Source: an uncultured Treponema sp.
GTDB taxonomy: Bacteria > Spirochaetota > Spirochaetia > Treponematales > Treponemataceae
Length of the DNA stretch: 64,000 nt
Direction of reading: 5' to 3'
Assembly: GCA_910584475.1 (NCBI GenBank)
Contig: CAJUBD010000007.1
Location: 99,216 to 163,215, forward strand
Within the stretch, counting starts at the first letter, position 1. Every line of letters begins with the position of its first letter. Under the pieces are notes generated by a model that was given only the letters and a program-made list of their open reading frames with translations, made no database searches and was not told where the DNA came from. Made by a program: the position numbers and the translations under genes. Below are positions 51,405 through 59,326 of this stretch, in pieces.

Positions 51405-51854
51405 TCAATTAAACAGCAAAAAGAAATTATCCTGCTTCAAATTGACTTTTTTCTTTCCGTGTGAAATTTTAAAGTCGCCAAGCAAAGTCAAAAAAGGCTC
51501 GTTGTCGTCGGGCGCGGTAATTTCCTCAATTTCCACCGAACGCGCGGAAAATTCAACGGAATATTCTTCCGAAATTATTTTGTACTTTTCCTTTGAAATT
51601 TGTATGGACTTTAATTTGCCATAAAATCTTTCACTGTTGATTTTATAATCACAAGTGATGTCCCGACCTTCAAGGATTTCATTTATCACAATCGGCATGA
51701 CTTTTTTCAAAGTGATGTCCTTCTGTTTTGTCGGAAAAGGAACGGGCTTTATATTTTTCTCCCGCGCGCTAAACGCATTAACCAGCATTCCAATCTGCTC
51801 TTCTGACAACGAACGCAACGCTTCGTCCGCCAATTTTTCGTATCGCGTCTTCAA
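51405..51854 (-). CDS. Uncharacterised 149-aa protein
   Basis: Starts with TTG (KTRYEKLADEALRSLSEEQI), with GGGGGA about 7 nt upstream and no nearby ATG. An N-terminal helical segment is followed by a strand-rich half (YKINSERFYGKLKSIQIS, FLTLLGDFKIS). The frame is closed and compositionally normal, but the family is unknown. Confidence 0.6.
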   Translation of the reverse strand: MKTRYEKLADEALRSLSEEQIGMLVNAFSAREKNIKPVPFPTKQKDITLKKVMPIVINEILEGRDITCDYKINSERFYGKLKSIQISKEKYKIISEEYSVEFSARSVEIEEITAPDDNEPFLTLLGDFKISHGKKKVNLKQDNFFLLFN

Positions 51855-51940
51855 TTTCTATCCCCCGCAAGCAATTTTAGATAAACAGCATACCCCGACA
51901 CAGAGTATCGAGATATGAAATCCTATATACGAATCAAATC

Positions 51941-52261
51941 TCACGCATACAGTCGCACTCCTTTTTCAAAAACTTCGCGCTCAATATACGCCATAGATTT
52001 CCGCTTGTTGAAATTCTCAAGGTTGCTGACGAGCAAATCAACGGGACGTTTTTGAAACGGACTTATTGCAATATTCAACTTTTGCATTGCAATGAGCGGG
52101 CGGATTGTATCGTCTGGAATCACGACATAAATGTCGAAGTCGCTGTCCTCGCGCGGCATTCCATACGCGAACGAACCGAAAAGATAAATCGCTTCCGTCT
52201 CGACATTTTTTCGTATCACGTCAACAAGAACATCCAGCTCTTCTTTTTCCTTGTCAGTCAT
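51941..52261 (-). CDS. MNT-type minimal nucleotidyltransferase
   Basis: 106 aa from the ATG at 52261 (GGAGGAGCGGA just upstream); the longer open frame is rejected. The nucleotidyltransferase motif GSFAYGMPREDSDFDIYVV carries the GS and the D-x-D pair, with a third acid in PVDLLV. MNT proteins usually pair with HEPN RNase toxins and neutralise them by adding nucleotides. No HEPN gene is adjacent, so this is an orphan, or the partner was lost. Confidence 0.85.
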   Translation of the reverse strand: MTDKEKEELDVLVDVIRKNVETEAIYLFGSFAYGMPREDSDFDIYVVIPDDTIRPLIAMQKLNIAISPFQKRPVDLLVSNLENFNKRKSMAYIEREVFEKGVRLYA

Positions 52262-52396
52262 TCCGCTCCTCCATATTTTCTCCAAACAAAAAACGCCTCT
52301 TACATAATCGCACAAATCCGCAAAAAGCGCAACCACAAACAGAGGTTTCATGCCGTACATTTTCCAAAAGAAAAAGCATACACGCCTTAATGACAA

Positions 52397-52545
52397 AATC
52401 CAAATTCCGTGCTATAATTAAGAGAAATAATTTGCGAAGAGCGACAAATCGGCTTGGACGATTTTCCCGCTCCCGACGAATTACACAGGCGATATAAAAC
52501 GGAAATCAGCGACGGACAAGACCTTAACAACAAGGAGGTGCGGAC
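52397..52545 (+). other. Promoter and leader of the plus-strand DUF3990/DUF3791 operon
   Basis: ATGACA, 17 bp, TATAAT (ending near 52417) form a plausible promoter. A frame without ATG from about 52426 reads EERQIGLDDFPAPDELHRRY and stops inside the next gene; it may be a remnant of an upstream operon gene. AAGGAGG ends the leader. Confidence 0.4.
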
Positions 52546-52746
52546 GTGCTTTTGTATCACGGAAGCAATGTGGCAGTAGAAAAACCTTTGCTCATTCCTG
52601 CACGGCGACTGCTCGATTTTGGCGCGGGGTTCTATCTTACTTCGGATATGGAACAGGCAAAGAGTTGGGCAATCCACACTGAAAAAAATCGCAAAGAAGG
52701 AAAAGCGTTAGAATTCTTAATGTTTGAGGAGGCGTTGTCTGTATGA
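52546..52746 (+). CDS. DUF3990 protein, N-terminal part only
   Basis: 66 aa from a GTG at 52546 with AAGGAGG 7 nt upstream. LLYHGSNVAVEKPLLIPARR and LDFGAGFYLTSDMEQAKSWA are the signature DUF3990 N-terminus (ADP-ribosyltransferase-like fold with the YHGS and FG-x-GFY motifs). Full-length members are about 150-165 aa, as at 53451-54096, so the C-terminal two thirds is missing. It overlaps the next gene by 4 bp. Confidence 0.75.
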   Translation: MLLYHGSNVAVEKPLLIPARRLLDFGAGFYLTSDMEQAKSWAIHTEKNRKEGKALEFLMFEEALSV

Positions 52747-52988
52747 AAAGACAAGACGCAAATACAATGGATTATTATGGCGGCGAAGTTGTGCGCTTGA
52801 TAATTGACAAGTACGGATATGATTTTTCCACCGCATTGCGAGAATTCATATTTTCAAAGACCCACGGAATGCTGGAAGACGAGGAATACGGCTTAACATC
52901 GTATGGGGCGGGAGCCATTTTCGACTTGTGGGAAGCGGAAAAAGTCACGGGCGATCCGCGCAACTCAGTTTACATAAGGGAGGAATGA
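52743..52988 (+). CDS. Small protein of the DUF3990/DUF3791 operon
   Basis: 81 aa: YYGGEVVRLIIDKYGYDFST and FSKTHGMLEDEEYGLTSYGA. It resembles short helical proteins commonly encoded between DUF3990 and DUF3791 genes, with a conserved Y-G-L-x-x-x-G-A segment. ATGA overlap with the gene before it and near-overlap with the one after indicate translational coupling. Function is unknown; it may neutralise the DUF3990 enzyme. Confidence 0.75.
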   Translation: MKRQDANTMDYYGGEVVRLIIDKYGYDFSTALREFIFSKTHGMLEDEEYGLTSYGAGAIFDLWEAEKVTGDPRNSVYIREE

Positions 52989-52990
52989 CG

Positions 52991-53200
52991 ATGAGCGAAG
53001 AGATGAAATTTTTTATATACTTGCTTGAAAATTACGCCTTCTACAAAAACACAAGCGCGGACAAAGTGTTGAGGCAATGGGACGAGCAAGGAATCAGCCA
53101 AAAGATTTTCGACAACTATTTGCTTTATCATTCAGAGCGGATAGAAAATGCCTACGAAGACATCGACAGCCTTATGCAAAAGGGCGAGCACGCGTGGTAG
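52991..53200 (+). CDS. DUF3791-like small protein
   Basis: 69 aa from the ATG at 52991, with GGAGG 7 nt upstream; an ATG 6 nt earlier is too close to the ribosome-binding site. KFFIYLLENYAFYKNTSADK, then YHSERIENAYEDIDSLM, is a DUF3791-type pattern. It is the last gene of a three-gene plus-strand cassette (DUF3990 fragment, 81-aa protein, this). Confidence 0.8.
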   Translation: MSEEMKFFIYLLENYAFYKNTSADKVLRQWDEQGISQKIFDNYLLYHSERIENAYEDIDSLMQKGEHAW

Positions 53201-53238
53201 CAAGGGAGAAACGAATGACTGCCGAACAGTTGCGGAAC

Positions 53239-53454
53239 TTAAATTTCATTCCTTCCATCTTCAAAAATCTGTTCCGCGCTCTGCCACCATCTTTTTGTTT
53301 CTTCCCTTTCCAGCTCTCTGTAGATTTCCGAAGAAAAGAATTTTTCATAGGCCTCTTTTAAGGTCAAATTTTCGCTTTGCTTTATTTTCATTATCACATT
53401 CGCCTCTTTTACTGGAAGAAGGCTTCTAAAATTGCATTGGTTTATTTCCGTCAT
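53239..53454 (-). CDS. Small partner protein downstream of the disrupted DUF3990 gene
   Basis: 71 aa: MTEINQCNFRSLLPVKEANV then LKEAYEKFFSSEIYRELERE. The ATG overlaps the DUF3990 stop (ATGA), which fixes the start and shows it was the third gene of the minus-strand cassette. Helical. It is similar in role and size to the 81-aa protein of the plus-strand cassette, although the sequences differ. Confidence 0.75.
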   Translation of the reverse strand: MTEINQCNFRSLLPVKEANVIMKIKQSENLTLKEAYEKFFSSEIYRELEREETKRWWQSAEQIFEDGRNEI

Positions 53455-54096
53455 ATTTCCGTCGCTCCCGAAAATGTCAAGCATTCCAAAGCTTTTTCAG
53501 TGTGAAAAAGAATCTGGTCAACAAGGGCGAAAGTCCTCAACCTGTTTATAGCTTCATTTTTGTCCGAAAAACCATCTTCATACAGACCGATTGTTCCTTA
53601 TTTTTCAACATTTGAGAAAGTTTCAACTTTATCAAATGTTGAAAATGCCATTTTGCAACGAAGGGGAAAAATGGCAAATGATAAGACAGTTTGCTTTGCA
53701 AACTGTTGTTAAATCAAACGGCGCAGTTTTAGCCGTTTGATTTAAACTTGCATAAACATTGTCGTTTGCGACCTTTCCAAAAACCAAATCATAGTCATGC
53801 GTGAAATTCGCATCTCTTCTGTTCCGAACCACAAAATCAAGAGAGCTTTCACTTGCGGAATCAAATTTCAAAATTTTGAGGTTTTCGCTTTGCAACAAAT
53901 CATCATCGATGAAATACTCATTCACAAAGCCGCTTTTCTTTTTGCTTTCCCTCATTCTGATTTTAACCCAGCGTTCCGCCTGATTACAATCCGTGGTCGC
54001 ATAAAAACACAAGCCGAAGTCGCAAGTGTGTCCGCTTTTGCGTGGCAATATTTTCGGCGTTTTTACGATTTCCAAACTTCCGTGATATATTTTCAT
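53451..54096 (-). pseudogene. DUF3990 gene interrupted by a hairpin element
   Basis: The 5' part gives MKIYHGSLEIVKTPKILPRK, DFGLCFYATTDCNQAERW, SLDFVVRNRR and VFGKVANDNVYA. The frame then enters repeat DNA. The 3' part resumes at 53593 as TIGLYEDGFSDKNEAINRL and VDQILFHTEKALECLTFSG. Removing 154 bp (53594-53747) leaves 492 bp, a clean 163-codon gene with an intact junction V-Y-A-T-I-G. The product as it stands ends in repeat-encoded residues, so it is probably inactive. ATGA overlaps link it to both neighbours. Confidence 0.88.
53594..53747 (-). mobile_element. 154-bp hairpin element inserted in the DUF3990 gene
   Basis: Four consecutive stem-loops: TTAAATCAAACGGC with its 14-bp inverse, ACAGTTTGC/GCAAACTGT, GCCATTTT/AAAATGGC with loop TCCCCTTCGTTGC, and TTTTCAACATTTGA with its 14-bp inverse, ending AATAAGGAA. 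It encodes nothing. The last two stems and the end match 26712-26790. There are no terminal inverted repeats. Target duplication is at most 2-3 bp (AA or CAA). Confidence 0.85.
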
Positions 54097-54299
54097 TTCG
54101 ATCTCTTCTCCAAAAACTCGTCAATCAGCGCAATCAAAAACTCCCTGCCTTGCGTGTGAAGTTCAAGATAGTTTTCCTCTAAAAAATCAAACACGCTGAA
54201 GTCGCAAAACATCTTCGCGACCTCACTTCCGCTGACATCCTTTTTCGCGGCGTACATCTCGGTGCAGAATGTTATGAATTCAAGCGTTTGTTGTTCCAT
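54093..54299 (-). CDS. DUF3791 family protein
   Basis: 68 aa: MEQQTLEFITFCTEMYAAKK, VAKMFCDFSVFDFLEENYLE, then HTQGREFLIALIDEFL, the DUF3791 hallmark. ATG at 54299; the frame extends 12 codons upstream. First gene of the DUF3791-DUF3990-small protein operon. Nearly identical to 61247-61465 and to the remnant at 49786-49905, so the cassette has been copied within this island. Confidence 0.88.
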   Translation of the reverse strand: MEQQTLEFITFCTEMYAAKKDVSGSEVAKMFCDFSVFDFLEENYLELHTQGREFLIALIDEFLEKRSK

Positions 54300-54448
54300 A
54301 GTTTTCAAAAAAACTCCGTTAGTAAAGTATAACATAAAATGAGGGATTATGTAATAGAAGTATTGACATAGAAAAATATAATAAAATAAAGTTTTTTACA
54401 TAAATACAAGGCGTTTTTCTTACACACAAAATACGTTATAATTTTTGC

Positions 54449-54529
54449 ATGACTTACGGCTATATTCGCGTGTCTACGGACAAGCAAACTATTGAAAATC
54501 AACGCTTTGAAATCAACAATTTTGTCTAG
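54449..54529 (+). pseudogene. Serine recombinase (resolvase/invertase) N-terminal stub
   Basis: 26 codons: MTYGYIRVSTDKQTIENQRF ending NNFV-stop. The catalytic Ser is in YIRVSTDKQ, the unmistakable resolvase N-terminus. Everything after is missing. The ATG lies 6 nt after a TATAAT box (54437-54442). It marks the edge of a former mobile element directly before the helicase gene. Confidence 0.8.
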
Positions 54530-54565
54530 CATTTTACATAATTCTATACTATAATCAAAATAAAT

Positions 54566-57457
54566 ATGTCAGACAATTTTATCTCCAGTTTAGAATCCCT
54601 TTCAAAACTACAGCTTATCCATCTGATAACACGAATATGCGATGAAGATAAAAGTATACAAGAGAAAATTATTGCCATGTGCGCAAAAACTGGAGGCTTG
54701 GCAAATGAAGCGCAAGAACGAAAATTTGAAAATCCTACTATAAATATACATAATGCTGCAAATTCTGCTATAAACCGCACCATAAATTGTGAGCCTGTTC
54801 AAAATCAAAATATAATTTCGCGTCGCAGTTCATCTGCGGAAAAAATTGCGCTTTTCAAATCATTGTTTAAGGGGAGAACGGATGTGTTCGCACAGCGTTG
54901 GCAGAATAAAATGGGGAAGAGTGGATATTCTCCCGTATGCAAAAATAAATTTGTCTATGGAAAGTGCAATTTGAAGACGGGGTGTAAAAACTGCGCTTTT
55001 AAAGAATATGCCCATCTTGACGACACATTTATTTTCAATCATCTTAAGGGCGATGACGCAAAAGGATGTGATGTCATTGGCGTGTATGCAATTCTGCCTG
55101 ATTCCACATGCAATTTTCTTGTCATGGATTTTGATGGCGCAAATTTCAAAAAAGATGCCTCTGTCGTCATTTCTGTGTGCAAACGCATTGGAATTCCTTA
55201 TTCAGTTGAAATTTCACGGTCAGGAGAGGGGATGCATATATGGTTTTTCTTTTCTGAAGCAATCAAAGCGAAGGTCGCGCGTAATTTTGGATTTGTGATT
55301 TTAAAAGTTGCCTCGTTAAACGCTTTCGACTTTTCGTTGTCATCGTTTGATAGAATGATTCCGAATCAGGATTTTGTTCCCTCTGGTAGATTCGGAAATC
55401 TTGTGGCGCTTCCGCTTCAAGGGCAGGCGGTAAAGAAGAATGCATCTGTTTTTGTGGACGATGATTTTGTGCCGTATGCAGACCAATGGATGTATTTGAG
55501 TTCTGTTGCGAAAATCAACTTGGCTGAATTGGAAGTGTATGCAGAAAATATAAGAAGCAAGTTCAATATTGTGCTGGATTCTGAAAAAGCCGTTGTTGTA
55601 GAAGAGGTTCCCAAAGCAAATGTACTATCAGAACAAAAAATAAAAATTGAAATTTCAGATGGAATTCATATTTTGAGAGAAGGTTTGTCGGATGCAACAT
55701 TGTCAACATTGCGACACATTGCGGTGTTCAAAAATCCTGAGTATTACGCACGGCAAAAAATGAGGCTTCCTGTGTATAATATTCCACGCTTCATCGACTG
55801 TGCGGATAAAAATGACACGGAGTTGATTCTTCCTCGTGGATGCCTCGAAGAAATAATCGTTTGTTGCAAAGAAAGTGATTGTGAACTTGAAATAGAAGAT
55901 AAAACGCAAGGCGGAGAGGCTGTTGCAGTTTCTTTTTATGGTGAATTAACTGATTTACAGAGCGAGGCGGTGACTGCACTTCTTGAACATAAAACAGGGG
56001 TTCTTTCTGCGGGAACAGGCTTTGGAAAAACAGTGATTGCCTGTAATATTATTTCACATCTTCAAAAAAATACACTCATTTTTGTTCATAGGGTAAATTT
56101 ATTGCAGCAGTGGAAAAGGGTTGTCAAGGAATTTTTACATATAGACGCTGGAACAGTTGGCGGTGGTGTTGATAAGAGAACGGGGCAGATTGATATAGCG
56201 CTTATTCAATCAATAAAGCCCGATGAAAACGAAACGATGCCCGACTTTCTTTCGCAGTACGGTTGTGTGATTGTTGACGAGTGCCATCATGTCTCTGCGT
56301 TTATGTTTGAAAAGGTGATGAAGGCGGTACAGGCTGAATATGTCTATGGATTGACGGCGACTCCGTACAGAAGAGATGGACATGAAAAAATTATTTTTAT
56401 GCAATGTGGACCTGTCAGATACAAGACAGATCAGAAAAAACTTGCTTTGTCGCATGGATTTTCCCATTATCTTGTTCCAAGATTTATGCCCTATTCATCC
56501 CTTGAACTTGAAAATAAAGACGGAAAAATAAACGATTGCTTCAATTTTATTGTGATGAATGAAAAGCGGAACGAAAAAATCTGCCTTGATGTGAAAAATG
56601 TGCTGGAAGAGGGGAGAACGCCGTTAGTGCTTTCGGAGAGAATCGAACATTTGAAGCTGTTGAAGGAAAAACTTGCGGGGATGGCGCAGCATATTGTTTT
56701 GATTTCTGGCAAGGGTACGGTAAAACAAAAGCGAGAGACGCTTGAAATGCTGAATGCCGTTCCTCAGAATGAATCTTTGGTTATTCTTGCAACGGGAAAA
56801 TATGTGGGGGAGGGATTTGACCATCCCCGAGTTGATTCTCTTTTTCTTACGATGCCCGTTTCGTGGAAAGGGGTGCTGAATCAATATGTTGGAAGATTGC
56901 ATCGAAAAGATGAAGGCAAAAAAGAAGTCAGAATGTATGATTATGTTGACTTTAAAATGCCTCTCCTTGAAAAGATGTATCACAAGAGACTGAAAGAATA
57001 TAAGAATCTTGGATATGAAATAAAAAGTCATGAAAATGAAACCGCTTCAAATTATCTCTATTCAATCGATGAGTATAAAACTCCTTTTGAAAACGATTTG
57101 CTGTCAGCCGAAAAACACATTTTGATTTCATCGCCATATTTGTCAAAGAATGGAATTCACAGCCTCATTTGTCTTGTAGCATCAAGACAAATTGACTCAG
57201 AAAAAATTACCATTTTAACAAGAGAAATAGAAGATGACTCGTCCTTTTCCGTGATTCAGAGAAAGTTGACGCTTGAACTAATGGGTTACGGCTTTGAGGT
57301 TAAAAAAACACCCCATTTAAATCAAAGGCTTGCGGTGATAGATTCAAGAATTTTTTGGTATGCGAGCTTCAATTTTTTAGGCATCCCAAAAGAAGACGAT
57401 TGTGCGATGAGAATAGAGGATGCATTTCTTGCGAGGGATATTCTTGAGGAGTTGTGA
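54566..57457 (+). CDS. TOTE-type primase - DEAD/DEAH helicase - PLD-like fusion
   Basis: 963 aa. An N-terminal helical region (1-110); an archaeo-eukaryotic primase domain with D188-x-D190 in VMDFDG and S-R-S-G-E-G-M-H224 (the SxSGxGxH motif), preceded by a Cys cluster (CKNKFVYGKCNLKTGCKNC); an SF2 helicase with Walker A TGFGKT (K488), DECH (571-574), GLTATPYRRDGH and QYVGRLHR; and a C-terminal phospholipase-D-like region (ILISSPYLSKNG, LAVIDSRIFWYASFNF) whose HxK is degenerate. This matches helicases of TOTE conflict systems described computationally. Predicted role: nucleic-acid-targeting defence. The ATG lies 10 nt after TATAAT, without a ribosome-binding site. Confidence 0.88.
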   Translation: MSDNFISSLESLSKLQLIHLITRICDEDKSIQEKIIAMCAKTGGLANEAQERKFENPTINIHNAANSAINRTINCEPVQNQNIISRRSSSAEKIALFKSLFKGRTDVFAQRWQNKMGKSGYSPVCKNKFVYGKCNLKTGCKNCAFKEYAHLDDTFIFNHLKGDDAKGCDVIGVYAILPDSTCNFLVMDFDGANFKKDASVVISVCKRIGIPYSVEISRSGEGMHIWFFFSEAIKAKVARNFGFVILKVASLNAFDFSLSSFDRMIPNQDFVPSGRFGNLVALPLQGQAVKKNASVFVDDDFVPYADQWMYLSSVAKINLAELEVYAENIRSKFNIVLDSEKAVVVEEVPKANVLSEQKIKIEISDGIHILREGLSDATLSTLRHIAVFKNPEYYARQKMRLPVYNIPRFIDCADKNDTELILPRGCLEEIIVCCKESDCELEIEDKTQGGEAVAVSFYGELTDLQSEAVTALLEHKTGVLSAGTGFGKTVIACNIISHLQKNTLIFVHRVNLLQQWKRVVKEFLHIDAGTVGGGVDKRTGQIDIALIQSIKPDENETMPDFLSQYGCVIVDECHHVSAFMFEKVMKAVQAEYVYGLTATPYRRDGHEKIIFMQCGPVRYKTDQKKLALSHGFSHYLVPRFMPYSSLELENKDGKINDCFNFIVMNEKRNEKICLDVKNVLEEGRTPLVLSERIEHLKLLKEKLAGMAQHIVLISGKGTVKQKRETLEMLNAVPQNESLVILATGKYVGEGFDHPRVDSLFLTMPVSWKGVLNQYVGRLHRKDEGKKEVRMYDYVDFKMPLLEKMYHKRLKEYKNLGYEIKSHENETASNYLYSIDEYKTPFENDLLSAEKHILISSPYLSKNGIHSLICLVASRQIDSEKITILTREIEDDSSFSVIQRKLTLELMGYGFEVKKTPHLNQRLAVIDSRIFWYASFNFLGIPKEDDCAMRIEDAFLARDILEEL

Positions 57458-57527
57458 GGTGTACAATCTGCATTTCCTGAAAATAATCAACGCCTTCGCA
57501 ATTCATCTCACTCCAAAACTTCGCCCA

Positions 57528-58037
57528 TTACATCTTAAAATACTCAAACAAAAACAAAGGAAATGCGCACAAAACGGCGACGGATTTTTCAGGAACAATA
57601 TATTCTTCGATTTGTTTTTTTAAAATATTCGACTGACAAACCGCCATCTTGTTTTTAGGAATTTCGTTCGCGCCCATGCAAATATAATTTGCCTTCATTA
57701 CATGCTGATTCCGCAATAACAACCAATTTCTTTTTATCCTTTCCAATTTTTCATCGCTTGCGCTTGAATCATGGCAATCATAATCAAAAAACAAAAAGAC
57801 TTGAGAAAAGTCGCCTACATTTAATTGACTCCAATTGATTTTTTCAGAATTTGACGATTTGGATTTTATAATGGAAACAATATCTTCGCCAGTTTCGGAC
57901 ACTCGCCTGTACAAACTGTATATGTTATTACAAAACGAACAAATTATATGCTCGCTCTTCTTCGGGAAATACAATTCTTCGAGAGTCTTGAAAAGTTTTC
58001 TTTCTCTTTTTTCGCCTTCAAAAACAAAAAGAATCAT
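57528..58037 (-). CDS. TOPRIM-like protein paired with AAA ATPase (RloB/OLD-like)
   Basis: 169 aa. FVFEGEKRERKLFKTL puts a Glu after the first strand, and FLFFDYDCHD gives the D-x-D that defines TOPRIM metal binding. The rest is helical, with a hydrophobic C-terminus. ATGA overlap with the upstream ATPase gene. Two-gene ATPase plus TOPRIM arrangements (RloAB, PARIS, split OLD/Gabija-like) act as defence or conflict systems; this sequence lacks the DUF4435 features of PARIS AriB. Confidence 0.7.
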   Translation of the reverse strand: MILFVFEGEKRERKLFKTLEELYFPKKSEHIICSFCNNIYSLYRRVSETGEDIVSIIKSKSSNSEKINWSQLNVGDFSQVFLFFDYDCHDSSASDEKLERIKRNWLLLRNQHVMKANYICMGANEIPKNKMAVCQSNILKKQIEEYIVPEKSVAVLCAFPLFLFEYFKM

Positions 58038-59134
58038 ATCCCAAACGTTCCGCCCCTGTAGAGTTTTTCGATGTTGTGCCCTTCCCTCAATTCCTTTTCC
58101 GTGCAGTCGTGAAAAGCGCGAATTTCATTTTTTTCCAAAAGGAAGTTACAGTCTGGGCGAAGCAAATCATTGGTCAACAATTGAGTGTTGTGCGAAGTCA
58201 TGAACACTTGACAATCAAGAGCGAAAAGTTTTTTGCATACGGCTTGTGAAAGCTTAAAATGATAAAACGCATCAAATTCATCAACAAAGACGAACGCCGC
58301 ATCCTTTAAATGCGTGAGCCAAAAATACAACAATTCCAACGAATGCGTGCCAGTCGAAGCGACAAGGGAAAAGGGCATCGGCGCGCCCTTTATATAGCAG
58401 AACAATTGCTTTTCATTTTGGCGAGGAGTAACGAAAGCGAATCTCTGTTCGCTCACCTCTTCCATAAACTTTTCGAAGTCTTTGACAAGTTTCTTTTGTA
58501 TTATGTATTCCTCTATGAGATGGGCGTTGCTTTCAAGTCCGATAAATTCCCTCTGTTCAAGACACCTGAACCACAACATAGAATTTACAAAGTTTTGCAA
58601 CTGCAAGAGAAAATGCTCTTCTGACAAAGGATAAGAAGTGAGCAAAAAATTCACTATGGAAACATTGTTCGCGTTGCTGGCCAAACCCATTTTTACGCCG
58701 CCGTCCATAGCAAACATGCTTTCATTCAACTCAAAGCTTGAATCACCGCGCCTGAACACCTGCTGCCCATCAACAAGAAGCAATTCTTTTTTCAGCACAC
58801 CTTGATATGTCTTTGAGTAATTGTATTCAACTTTTACATCACCAAACCGAAATGTATATTCAAAGTCCACCAACTGCCTTTGCGCTCCGGCGAACACAAA
58901 GTTAAAATAATAATCCGGCTTTTTCCATTTTTGCCCGATATGATTCACTATGTCGAAAATCGCAAGACCGAAATTGCTTTTTCCGCTCCCATTTGGACCA
59001 TAAATAATGCCGTTTTTTATAATGTTGTCTTTTATGTCCGATTTATTGAATTCATAGTTCCGAACTTTTGACAGATCCCATTCTATACGGTTCTCAAATC
59101 CCCTGTAATTCTTGACTGCAAATTTCACCAACAT
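58034..59134 (-). CDS. AAA/ABC-type ATPase of the ATPase-TOPRIM pair
   Basis: 366 aa. Walker A IIYGPNGSGKSNFG, signature-like STGTHSLELLYFW, Walker B AAFVFVDEFDAFYH, H-loop FMTSHNTQLL: the AAA15/AAA21 OLD-family set without a coiled-coil insert of SMC length. The start MLVKFAVKNYRGFEN at 59134 follows GAGG; a TTG 6 nt upstream is rejected. It probably forms a complex with the TOPRIM product, acting as a phage-triggered nuclease switch. Confidence 0.85.
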   Translation of the reverse strand: MLVKFAVKNYRGFENRIEWDLSKVRNYEFNKSDIKDNIIKNGIIYGPNGSGKSNFGLAIFDIVNHIGQKWKKPDYYFNFVFAGAQRQLVDFEYTFRFGDVKVEYNYSKTYQGVLKKELLLVDGQQVFRRGDSSFELNESMFAMDGGVKMGLASNANNVSIVNFLLTSYPLSEEHFLLQLQNFVNSMLWFRCLEQREFIGLESNAHLIEEYIIQKKLVKDFEKFMEEVSEQRFAFVTPRQNEKQLFCYIKGAPMPFSLVASTGTHSLELLYFWLTHLKDAAFVFVDEFDAFYHFKLSQAVCKKLFALDCQVFMTSHNTQLLTNDLLRPDCNFLLEKNEIRAFHDCTEKELREGHNIEKLYRGGTFGI

Positions 59135-59326
59135 AGACAACCTCGCATACTTTTAGTATCGCCGAAAAGCACAAAAAATCAATAACTGCCGTAATTTTTT
59201 TACGGCTATATTCTCAGCAATACTTTTCAATAATGTACATAATCTTACGTCCGCTACATACTCCTCTAAAACCATAACTTATAAAAACATATTTTCCAGT
59301 AGCCGTTTTTATCCGCGCCAATTCGT

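Noticed and set aside
53632..54096. Intact 154-aa DUF3990 protein
   Set aside because: The last 30 or so residues are translated from a repeat element. The true C-terminus lies beyond it in another frame.
57528..59134. PARIS (AriA/AriB) system
   Set aside because: The ATPase is compatible, but the small protein lacks DUF4435-like features, so the name was not used.
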